A DNA stretch of 14,334 nucleotides from CAZEBW01 sp964510205 (lineage in GTDB: Bacteria; Chloroflexota; Anaerolineae; VGOG01), in assembly GCA_964510205.1 (NCBI GenBank), contig CAZEBW010000085.1, positions 1 to 14,334 on the forward strand, written 5' to 3'. Shown here one piece after another: positions 6,785-12,773 of the stretch. The notes below the pieces were generated by a model. It did not search any database and was not told where the DNA came from. It saw nothing but the letters and a program-made list of their open reading frames with translations. Within the stretch, counting starts at the first letter, position 1, and the number at the start of each line of letters is the position of its first letter. A program made the position numbers and the translations under genes.

Positions 6785-7435
6785 CTATTGGCCTGCTCTT
6801 CGGTAGAGTTCCTTCACCTGCTCCAGGGCCTTGACCCGTTCTGGCAAAATCGGTATCTTGCGGTTGACAAGCAGAGTGAGCGCCACACCCATATTGGAGC
6901 GAAGAATGGAGAAGATGTCTTTGCTCCTCAACATGTACTCAGCCAACATAGTGGTCTCGTGCACCCGCCCGAAGAACTTGATGCTATCCAGGAAAGAACG
7001 ATGCAGGGCGTAGACCGTGGTCTCTGGCGGCGCATAGCCCGCCTCCAGGGACATGTGCTTGAGGGTGTCCATGACAGGTGCCAGGCGGATCTCATTGGGA
7101 CAACGAGTGCCGCAGGCCTCGCAGCCCACGCACAGCCAGGGAGCCGAGCTCTTGAGCAAAGGCTCCCTCAGGCCCAGTTGGATCATCTTCAGCACCTGGG
7201 CCGGCTGATAGTCCATGGCGTAGGCGGTAGGGCAGCCGACGGTGCATTTCTGGCAATAGTAGCACCGAAAGACGTTCTCCCCACTACGCCGCTGTACCTC
7301 CAGGGCGAAGCTGGAGGTTGGAAGTTGGAGGTTGGAAGTTGGAGGTTGGAAGCTGGAGGTTGGAGGTTGGAGGTTGGAAATTGGAGGTTGGAGGTTGGAG
7401 GTTTGACGTTTCACGTTTGAAGTTTTAGCTTTCAT
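6785..7435 (-). CDS. hdrC: Heterodisulfide reductase subunit C (HdrC-like ferredoxin) with repeat-coded N-terminus
   Basis: HdrC passes electrons from HdrA to HdrB through two [4Fe-4S] clusters. The 216-residue protein has CYYCQKCTVGCP (58-69) and CVGCEACGTRCP (102-113), then a helical C-terminal part typical of HdrC. The first ~43 residues are odd: a Ser/Asn/Gln/Pro-rich set of heptapeptides coded by a 7-bp tandem repeat. The start at 7435 is nevertheless well supported. It overlaps the stop of the FrhB-like gene as ATGA, and AGGAG lies 7 bases upstream, so the repeat is probably translated. Without it the protein would be about 170 residues, the usual HdrC size. It is followed by hdrB. An internal start past the repeat cannot be excluded, but no good site is seen. 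Confidence 0.93.
   Translation of the reverse strand: MKAKTSNVKRQTSNLQPPISNLQPPTSSFQPPTSNLQLPTSSFALEVQRRSGENVFRCYYCQKCTVGCPTAYAMDYQPAQVLKMIQLGLREPLLKSSAPWLCVGCEACGTRCPNEIRLAPVMDTLKHMSLEAGYAPPETTVYALHRSFLDSIKFFGRVHETTMLAEYMLRSKDIFSILRSNMGVALTLLVNRKIPILPERVKALEQVKELYRRAGQ
7313..7431. repeat. Heptamer (GGAGGTT) tandem repeat coding the HdrC N-terminus
   Basis: Thirteen consecutive heptamers matching GGARRYT (7313-7403) are followed by four degraded units (7404-7431). Because 3 x 7 = 21 bp, the translation on the minus strand shows a 7-residue period (SNLQPPI, SNLQPPT, SSFQPPT, SNLQLPT). Confidence 0.95.
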
Positions 7436-8580
7436 TCTCTCTCTCCTAAACTGGTCAACTCATCTTCGCGGAACGTCGCCACCGGCAGTTCGTCCTCCAG
7501 GCTCCGGCCCGGCACGTAGTCGAACAGGGCCTGCACCTTCTCTCCCACGGCGCGGAAGATGGTGGCCACGGGCAAGTCGTTGGGGCAGGCACTCTCGCAC
7601 ATCCCGCATCCCACGCAAGAGCTGACCATGTGGTTGAGGCGCGTCAACTGGAAGATCAGGGTGTCGGTGGGCATGCGGATGGAACCCTTGCGAGCCGCCC
7701 ATCGGAAATATCGGTCGGAGGCGTGGTCAAAGGTTGCCGTGCGGAAGATGCACTCCTTGCAGTAGCAGATGGGACAAGCTATCATGCAGTTGTGGCAGCG
7801 GATGCAGCGAGAGAACTCGGCCAGCAGGCTGGGCATGTCCGCCACGCGCTCGCGAAACTCGGCGAAGCGGCGGTCACGCTCGGCTGTGCGTTCTGCGACC
7901 AGCCGATCTATAGCCCCCCCTCTGTCCCCCCCAACCTCAGGGGGGAGGTCAAGCGTCTCTCGGTCTAGCTCCAACTGCTCGGCCAACTCGTCGCTGGCAG
8001 CGACCAGTATCTCGCTGGCTGTATCCACCCCGATCAGGCCCAGGGCCAAGTCAACGCCCTGGGGAACGGGATACTCGCACATCTGGCAGGCCACCCGAAA
8101 TTGATGGCCCTCGTGTGGGATGAGGCGGCCCTCTTTGGCCTGCGCCAGCAAGTCGGTGGACAGATCGCCACTGCTCGCTGCCAGTTCGGCGTAGTCGTTC
8201 ATCTCGTAGGTGCCCAGGCAATCCACCCCGATGAGGAGCACGTTGTCCAGGCTGGCCTGCTTGAGCTTGACCAACTCGATGAGAGCTCTGATCTCGCAGG
8301 AGCGCAGCACCGCCCCCAGCCGTCCCACTGCTCCGGTAGCAGTCAGGTTCGCCACCAGCTTGGCCGAGTTCACCGGCAACACCGGCGCAATGGGGTCAAC
8401 ATTCTCCAGCTTGGCTGGGTCGCTGAACAGGGTCTGGACGACGTTGTCGCCGGTCGGCGTGTGTCGGGGCGCCAGCAGAGCATCCACGATCCCCTTCTCC
8501 AGCAGCCCCCGCAGGAAGGCGGTCATCGTCTCCAGAGCGCTGTCTTCTACTTCGAGAGTGTAACTGCTATTCATTTCCAA
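7432..8580 (-). CDS. FrhB/FdhB-like flavin and iron-sulfur protein (coenzyme F420 hydrogenase/dehydrogenase beta family)
   Basis: This 382-residue protein resembles the beta subunits of F420-reducing hydrogenase and formate dehydrogenase, which hold FAD and exchange electrons with a soluble carrier. Visible are the family core AVLRSCEIRALIELVKL (90-106) and VLLIGVDCLGTYE (114-126), then CQMCEYP (165-171). A cysteine-rich cluster follows (C259, C262, C265, C269, C272, C274, C277), and a second ferredoxin motif CVGCGMCESACP (322-333). Residues about 213-222 are coded by a small G/C-run palindromic insert. The start is either TTG at 8580, 7 bases after a GGGGG stretch, or ATG at 8574. The stop overlaps hdrC (ATGA), so the two are coupled. 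In HdrABC systems such a subunit can be the docking or entry point for electrons. There is no sign of F420 synthesis here, so the carrier is unknown. Confidence 0.85.
   Translation of the reverse strand: MEMNSSYTLEVEDSALETMTAFLRGLLEKGIVDALLAPRHTPTGDNVVQTLFSDPAKLENVDPIAPVLPVNSAKLVANLTATGAVGRLGAVLRSCEIRALIELVKLKQASLDNVLLIGVDCLGTYEMNDYAELAASSGDLSTDLLAQAKEGRLIPHEGHQFRVACQMCEYPVPQGVDLALGLIGVDTASEILVAASDELAEQLELDRETLDLPPEVGGDRGGAIDRLVAERTAERDRRFAEFRERVADMPSLLAEFSRCIRCHNCMIACPICYCKECIFRTATFDHASDRYFRWAARKGSIRMPTDTLIFQLTRLNHMVSSCVGCGMCESACPNDLPVATIFRAVGEKVQALFDYVPGRSLEDELPVATFREDELTSLGERE
7443..7447 (-). promoter_or_regulatory. Ribosome binding site of hdrC inside the end of the FrhB-like gene
   Basis: AGGAG lies 7 bases before the ATG at 7435, which overlaps the upstream TGA (ATGA). 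It supports translation of HdrC from before its repeat-coded N-terminus. Confidence 0.82.
7914..7948. repeat. C-run/G-run palindromic insert inside the FrhB-like gene
   Basis: Two C7 runs (7914-7920 and 7926-7932) and a G6 run (7940-7945) form a small self-complementary element, read in frame as PPEVGGDRGG in a linker before the cysteine-rich region. Its composition differs from the surrounding gene. Confidence 0.65.
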
Positions 8581-8627
8581 GTTCTATCCCCCTTGCCCCA
8601 TAAAGTGGGTGAAGTACCTGAGATGTT

Positions 8628-8891
8628 CTATCGCCTCCGATAGATTTCTCTGCGATGACCGATTTCATGAATCACGATAAGCCGTTCATCGTAGAGAACC
8701 TCGTAGATGACGCATTAATCGCCCACACGCAGCTTGTAGAAACCTACGAGGTCACCCGTGAATGGCTGTAATCTGACGTCATCGAGATTCGCAGCCAACC
8801 AATTGACGCGCTGAGCGACTCGATGCCCAATGGCTCTGTCCAGTCTTGCCAGCTCACGGGCAGCCCCTTCCAAGATGCGAATACGGTACAC
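8628..8891 (-). pseudogene. RelE/ParE-type toxin with internal stop codon
   Basis: From a GTG at 8891, with GGAG 8 bases before it and starting 5 bases after the antitoxin stop, the frame reads VYRIRILEGAARELARLD and on to FYKLRVGD (51-58). Codon 59 is then TAA at 8717-8715. The same frame continues after the stop with CVIYEVLYDERLIVIHEIGH and RREIYRRR to a TAG at 8630-8628, giving a total of 87 codons, the normal size for the family. The RelE/ParE pattern is LRVGDYRVIYEV...HRREVYR, so the stop replaces the Tyr and the next codon turns Arg into Cys. The toxin is therefore truncated before its C-terminal beta strands and catalytic residues and is probably inactive. A sequencing error at one base is the alternative. 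Confidence 0.88.
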
Positions 8892-8896
8892 AGTAG

Positions 8897-9115
8897 TTAC
8901 TCCAACGCCAGTCGGCTGACGACGCCTTCAAATGGTTCGCCACGTTCACCGGCCGCTACCGCTTTCTGCTGACGCAAAAGTCTCTCTCGCACAGATTCTC
9001 TAATCTCCAACCCTTCATCGGGATCACCCAGCAGTTCGAGTAGCTTCTGTTCGAGAGTTACTTCGATCATTTCCCTGAGTTCATCCCTACTCATCTGAGC
9101 AACCGAAACAGTCAT
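8897..9115 (-). CDS. Small antitoxin-like protein, partner of the broken RelE/ParE toxin
   Basis: This acidic 72-residue protein (MTVSVAQMSRDELREMIEVT...) is predicted to be mostly helical and contains LLGDPDEGLEIRESVRERLL (28-47). Small proteins of this kind precede RelE/ParE toxins in many bacteria, where they neutralise the toxin and often repress their own promoter; I do not recognise a named family. The ATG at 9115 has AAGGAG 6 bases upstream, which fixes the start. A longer frame upstream is a shadow of mvhD. The pair sits inside the hdr operon between mvhD and the FrhB-like gene, 29 bases after mvhD, and is transcribed in the same direction. No separate promoter could be identified with confidence in the short gap. 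Confidence 0.82.
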   Translation of the reverse strand: MTVSVAQMSRDELREMIEVTLEQKLLELLGDPDEGLEIRESVRERLLRQQKAVAAGERGEPFEGVVSRLALE

Positions 9116-9144
9116 GGCAAACTCCTTATCCTTATGCGCAATTA

Positions 9145-9567
9145 CTACGTCCCCCACAGCTCCCGCACGGGATTCGGGCCCTTCTCCTTGAGCGCGGCCA
9201 CCATCTCCTTCACCGTGTCGGCGAAGTACTGGCCCTCGCTGGCGCTGATCCAGCGCAGCCACACGCGGTCGTCATCGAAGCCCATCTGCTTCAGGATGCT
9301 CTTCATGATGGCCACGCGCCGCCGGGCCTTGTAATTGCCGCTCTGATAGTGACAGTCGCCGGGATGACACCCGCCGATCAGCACGCCGTCGGCTCCTTCC
9401 AGCAGCGCCTTGAGAACGTAGGTCACGTCCAGGCCGCCGGAGCACATCAGGCGGATGACGCGGATGTTGGGCGGGTACTGAATGCGCGAGGTGCCCGCCA
9501 GGTCCGCCCCGGCATAGGTGCACCAGTTACACAGAAAAGCAATAATGCGCGGTTCGAAATCGTCCAT
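9145..9567 (-). CDS. mvhD: MvhD-like [2Fe-2S] electron-transfer subunit
   Basis: This 140-residue protein matches the MvhD/FlxD/FrhD-related delta subunit that transfers electrons from a hydrogenase, formate dehydrogenase or flavin module to HdrA. The conserved cysteines are present: CNWCTY (13-18), MCSGGLD (41-47) and GGCHPGDCHYQSGN (65-78), giving C13, C16, C42, C67 and C72. No selenocysteine (in-frame TGA) is seen. The ATG at 9567 is chosen because AAGGAG lies 9 bases upstream; the longer frame runs back through a repeat and into the upstream gene. It directly follows the large HdrA fusion, as MvhD often follows or is fused to HdrA. No hydrogenase large or small subunit occurs in the window, so its donor is unknown. 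Confidence 0.95.
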   Translation of the reverse strand: MDDFEPRIIAFLCNWCTYAGADLAGTSRIQYPPNIRVIRLMCSGGLDVTYVLKALLEGADGVLIGGCHPGDCHYQSGNYKARRRVAIMKSILKQMGFDDDRVWLRWISASEGQYFADTVKEMVAALKEKGPNPVRELWGT

Positions 9568-9601
9568 GTACTCTCTCTCCTTGTTTGAAACTTGCCGCAG
9601 T

Positions 9602-9617
9602 GCGGACGTAAGTCCGC
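9602..9617. repeat. Short perfect hairpin upstream of mvhD
   Basis: GCGGAC and GTCCGC form a perfect 6-bp stem with a GTAA loop, about 35 bases before the mvhD start. It has no U-run. It adjoins the 9626-9710 repeat and may belong to the same intergenic element. Confidence 0.55.
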
Positions 9618-9625
9618 TGGCGAAG

Positions 9626-9710
9626 TGGTAAATTCGTAGATTCGGAAACCCGTAAACTCGGAAATACAGAAACTCATCTACGAATCTACGATTACACGAA
9701 TTTACGAGTT
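9626..9710. repeat. TTCGTAGA-type repeat with inverted half, overlapping the end of the HdrA fusion
   Basis: The left half (AAATTCGTAGATTCGG...) is mirrored by the right half (CTACGAATCTACGATTACACG). It is related to the elements at 5717-5814 and 6673-6784. The last codons (Asn-Ser) and the TAA stop of the HdrA fusion lie inside its edge, where the reverse strand reads AACTCGTAAATTCGTG. Confidence 0.87.
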
Positions 9711-12700
9711 GCCCACCAACGCATCCACGGCCATCAGCATTTGTTTGGGCGCGAAAGCCACCTGCGCCGTAGCCTTGTTGGGGCACACCATGGCGCACAC
9801 GCCGCAGCCCTTGCACAGCACCTCGATCACCTGGGCCACGCGCTCGTCGTAGTCCAGATAGCGGGCCTCGTAAGGGCATGCCTCCACGCACAGCCCGCAG
9901 AAACTGCACAGCCTGGCGTTGACCTGCACCATCGTATCCTTGCTCTCCAGGCGCGGCAAGCTGAGCAGCGCGGCAGCACGCACCGCCGCGCCTTTGGCCT
10001 GGGAAATGGCTTCATCAATGAAACGCGGCGAATGGGCCAGGCCGCACAGGAAAACGCCCTCTTTGAGGAAGTCCAGCGGCCGCATCTTGGGATGCGCCTC
10101 CTGGAAGAAGCCGTCCTCGTCCAGAGGCACGCCCAACACCTCGCTCAGCGCCGCGTTGTCATTGGGAGCTATCCCCGTGCTGAGGACCAGCAAATCGGCG
10201 TCCAGGGTGATCTCCTGACCCAGGATGGGCTCGGTCAGACGCACCCGCAGACCATCGCCCGCCGCTTCGACGCGGGGCTTGTCGGGCAATTCATAGCGAA
10301 TGAAGACCACGCCCCTGTCCCGCGCCTCCTGATAGTACAGCTCATGGAAGCCGTAGGTCCTGATCTCGCGATAGAGGACGACCACCCTGGCCTCCGGATT
10401 CAGCTCCTTGAGCTTGAGGGCGTTCTTGATGGCGTGGGAGCAGCAGACGCGGCTGCAATAGGGACGAGCGTCGTCGCGGGAGCCGACACACTGGATCATA
10501 ACCACCGATTTCCGATTTCCGATTTCCGATTTCCGATTGTGGGTTTCGGATATTTTAGCTTCCAGTTCTTTCTGGGTGAGGACTCGGTCGTGCTGGCCGT
10601 AGAGGTACTCGGTGGTGGCGGCGGGCTGAGCGCCTGTGGCCACGATGACGGCGCCGTGCTCCAGCACCTGGTCGGCGCCGTCGGCCAAAGCTAACGTAGT
10701 CAGGAAGTTGCCCTTGCTTCCCCTGAGTTCCCTCAATTCTGTGTTGCGATACACCTTGACCAGCTCGTTGGCTTCCGCCCGCTCAATGAGCGAACTCAGC
10801 AACTCCTGGGGCTTCCCGCCCTCCAGCGTATAGTGCGCGGTGCGCAGGTTGCCCCCCAGCTCTCCGCTTTTCTCCACCAAATCCACGCCGAAGCCCAACT
10901 CGGCCAACTCCAGGGCCGCGGTCAGGCCAGCCAAGCCCCCTCCGATGACCAGACCTCTTCTGGATATCGGAGATTGGACGCTGGAGATTGGATATTGGAA
11001 GGCAGCGCGGGTCACGGCCATCTCTACGGCGGCCTGGGCCTTGACTGTGGCTTGCTCTGGCTGATCTCGATGCACCCAGGCCACACCCTCGCGGAGGTCG
11101 GCCCGCTCCAACAACTGCGGGCTTAATCCCGCCTGGCGCATGAGGGCGGCGAACTCAGGCTGGTAGAGACGCTGGGAGCAGCCCGCCACCACCACCCGAT
11201 TCAAGCCCTGCTCCTCCACGGCCTCTTTGATCGCCGCCAAATCCGCAACACAGGCATCGTCCACTACCTGAGCCAACGCGACGCCGCTGAGCCGCTCCGC
11301 ATATTCCGCCACCGCCCCAACATCCACCACCTCCGAGACCTGGCCCCGGCAGGTGCAGACAAACACTCCAGTGCGGGGTTCTTCGTCGCTAACATCTCGC
11401 TCAGGTGCAAGAGGCAAGATGCAAGGGGCAAGATTCCTGCCTCCTGTCTCCTGCCTCCTGCCTCCTGCCTCCTGCCTCATGCTTCTTGCAGCTTCCCCCA
11501 CCACCCCCGCAGCCTCGGCCACCGTCTCAGGGACATCTTTGGGCTCCCGGAAGGCGCCGCCCACAAACACGCCGCGCCGCGTGGTCTCGTGGGGCGCGAA
11601 GCGGTCGGTCAGGCAGAAGCCGAACTCGTTCAGCTCGACTCCCAGCTTGTTTGCCAGAGCCTTGAATCCCTCGGGCGGGGCCAATCCCACTGAGAGGACC
11701 ACCATCCCGAAGTCTTCTTCGAGAAGCGTGCCATCCTCGGTTGCAAAGGCCACCCGCAGGTTGCGGGTCTGGGGCACTTCCTTGATGGAGGAGACCATGC
11801 AGCGGCGATAGGCCACCCCGGGCAGGGCCTCCACGCGGTTGAAATAGCGCTCGAAGTCCTTGCCAAAGGTGCGGATGTCCATGAAGAAAACCGTGGCGTC
11901 TAGATCAGGGGCTATCTCCTTCGCCGCCGCCAGTTGCTTGGCGGTGTACATGCAGCACACCGACGAACAGTAGGGGTAGCCGATGGCCTCGTCTCGCGAG
12001 CCGACGCACTGAATGAAGGCCACGCGGCCAGGAGCCGTCCCATCGGAGGGACGCACCAAATGGGCCTGGGTGGAGCCAGCCAAGCTGACCATGCGCTCGA
12101 ACTCAATGCTGGTCAGCACGTTGTCGTAGTGGCCGTAGCCGAACTCGCCCTTGAGGCGGGCGTCGAAAGCCTGATAGCCGGGACTCAGGATCACGGCCCC
12201 CACCTCGATCTCGGAGCTTCGCTCGGCCATGTCCAGATCAATGGCCTCCGTGGGGCAGACCTCGACGCACTTGCCGCACCGCGTGCAGTAGTCCATGTCA
12301 ATCACGTAGGCGTCGGGCACGGCGCGCGTGGGCGGACGGTAGATGGCCTTCACCTGGTGCAAACGGCCTTCGTGTTCGCTGGGTCGCTCCACAGGGCAGA
12401 CCTCGACGCACAGGCCGCAGTTGTTGCACTTCTCAACATCAACGTAGCGCGGTCGGTGATTGACCAGCGCCTTGAAATCGCCCGCTTCCCCCTCCAGCGA
12501 TTCCACCTCAGCGAGGGACAGTATCTCGATATTGGGATGCATCCCGCACTCCAGGGTGGGGCAATAGGCGGGCTGGTCGGGCAGCATGATGCAGATGCCG
12601 CACGAGTCGGTGGGGAACGTGCGGTCCAGCAGGTGCATCGAGCCGCCGATGCCCGGCGCGCTGTCCAGCAAATAGACCTTGCATCCCAGCCGGGCCAGCA

Positions 12701-12773
12701 GTTGGGCCGACCCCATGCCGCTGATGCCTGCTCCTACAATCAAGACCGAACCAGCTCTGTTTGAAGTTACCAT
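9702..12773 (-). CDS. hdrA: Tandem HdrA-HdrA fusion flavoprotein with four ferredoxin clusters
   Basis: The 1023-residue protein is two HdrA modules in one chain. Module 1 (about 1-432) has an FAD motif (LIVGAGISGMGSA, 11-23), an inserted ferredoxin pair CNNCGLCVEVCP (116-127) and CTRCGKCVEVCP (163-174), FIQCVGSRDE (253-262) and YCSSVCCMYTAKQ (268-280). Module 2 (about 468-1023) starts with an HdrA N-terminal domain (GVFVCTCRG, 469-477), then GLVIGGGLAGLTAA (607-620), MIQCVGSRDD (759-768) and YCSRVCCSHA (772-781). It ends with a ferredoxin pair, CSFCGLCVEACP (956-967) and CKGCGVCAMVCP (987-998). Two flavins and four cubane clusters are therefore expected. The linker at about 433-457 and two further spots are coded by heptamer repeats. 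The ATG follows the upstream TAA directly, with AGGAG 6 bases before. HdrA-HdrA fusions are known in some bacteria and archaea; this one feeds MvhD, encoded next. Confidence 0.93.
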   Translation of the reverse strand: MVTSNRAGSVLIVGAGISGMGSAQLLARLGCKVYLLDSAPGIGGSMHLLDRTFPTDSCGICIMLPDQPAYCPTLECGMHPNIEILSLAEVESLEGEAGDFKALVNHRPRYVDVEKCNNCGLCVEVCPVERPSEHEGRLHQVKAIYRPPTRAVPDAYVIDMDYCTRCGKCVEVCPTEAIDLDMAERSSEIEVGAVILSPGYQAFDARLKGEFGYGHYDNVLTSIEFERMVSLAGSTQAHLVRPSDGTAPGRVAFIQCVGSRDEAIGYPYCSSVCCMYTAKQLAAAKEIAPDLDATVFFMDIRTFGKDFERYFNRVEALPGVAYRRCMVSSIKEVPQTRNLRVAFATEDGTLLEEDFGMVVLSVGLAPPEGFKALANKLGVELNEFGFCLTDRFAPHETTRRGVFVGGAFREPKDVPETVAEAAGVVGEAARSMRQEAGGRRQETGGRNLAPCILPLAPERDVSDEEPRTGVFVCTCRGQVSEVVDVGAVAEYAERLSGVALAQVVDDACVADLAAIKEAVEEQGLNRVVVAGCSQRLYQPEFAALMRQAGLSPQLLERADLREGVAWVHRDQPEQATVKAQAAVEMAVTRAAFQYPISSVQSPISRRGLVIGGGLAGLTAALELAELGFGVDLVEKSGELGGNLRTAHYTLEGGKPQELLSSLIERAEANELVKVYRNTELRELRGSKGNFLTTLALADGADQVLEHGAVIVATGAQPAATTEYLYGQHDRVLTQKELEAKISETHNRKSEIGNRKSVVMIQCVGSRDDARPYCSRVCCSHAIKNALKLKELNPEARVVVLYREIRTYGFHELYYQEARDRGVVFIRYELPDKPRVEAAGDGLRVRLTEPILGQEITLDADLLVLSTGIAPNDNAALSEVLGVPLDEDGFFQEAHPKMRPLDFLKEGVFLCGLAHSPRFIDEAISQAKGAAVRAAALLSLPRLESKDTMVQVNARLCSFCGLCVEACPYEARYLDYDERVAQVIEVLCKGCGVCAMVCPNKATAQVAFAPKQMLMAVDALVGNS
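10505..10539. repeat. Heptamer (CCGATTT x5) repeat inside the HdrA fusion
   Basis: Five near-perfect CCGATTT units encode residues of the HNRKSEIGNRKS stretch (745-756), directly before the MIQCVGSRDD motif of module 2. This is the same structural loop that carries the 1615-1744 repeat in the third HdrA. Confidence 0.93.
10963..10997. repeat. Heptamer (GAGATTG x5) repeat inside the HdrA fusion
   Basis: Five degenerate units (GATATCG, GAGATTG, GACGCTG, GAGATTG, GATATTG) encode the QYPISSVQSPIS stretch (593-604). They lie between the N-terminal HdrA domain of module 2 and its FAD motif. The core sequence is the same as in the 12785-12819 repeat. Confidence 0.9.
11405..11492. repeat. Heptamer (GGGCAAG and CTGCCTC) repeats coding the linker of the HdrA fusion
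   Basis: Four units of the NNGCAAG type (11405-11432) are followed by eight of the CTGCCTC type (11437-11492). On the minus strand they encode residues of about 430-457 (including RQEAGGRRQETGGR), exactly the junction between the two HdrA modules. Confidence 0.93.

Noticed and set aside
7313..7431. CRISPR array
   Set aside because: The units are 7 bp, directly adjacent and without spacers, and no cas genes are present.
8715..8717. Recoded stop (selenocysteine or other) in the toxin
   Set aside because: The codon is TAA, not TGA, and the family has Tyr at this position with no need for recoding. A nonsense mutation or base error is simpler.
9145..9567. Selenocysteine in MvhD or the HdrA proteins
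   Set aside because: All expected cysteine positions are ordinary TGC/TGT codons and the frames have no internal TGA.
9145..9909. Longer 254-residue version of MvhD
   Set aside because: The extra N-terminal part overlaps the 3' end of the HdrA fusion in another frame and runs through a repeat. The ATG at 9567 has AAGGAG and gives the normal family length.
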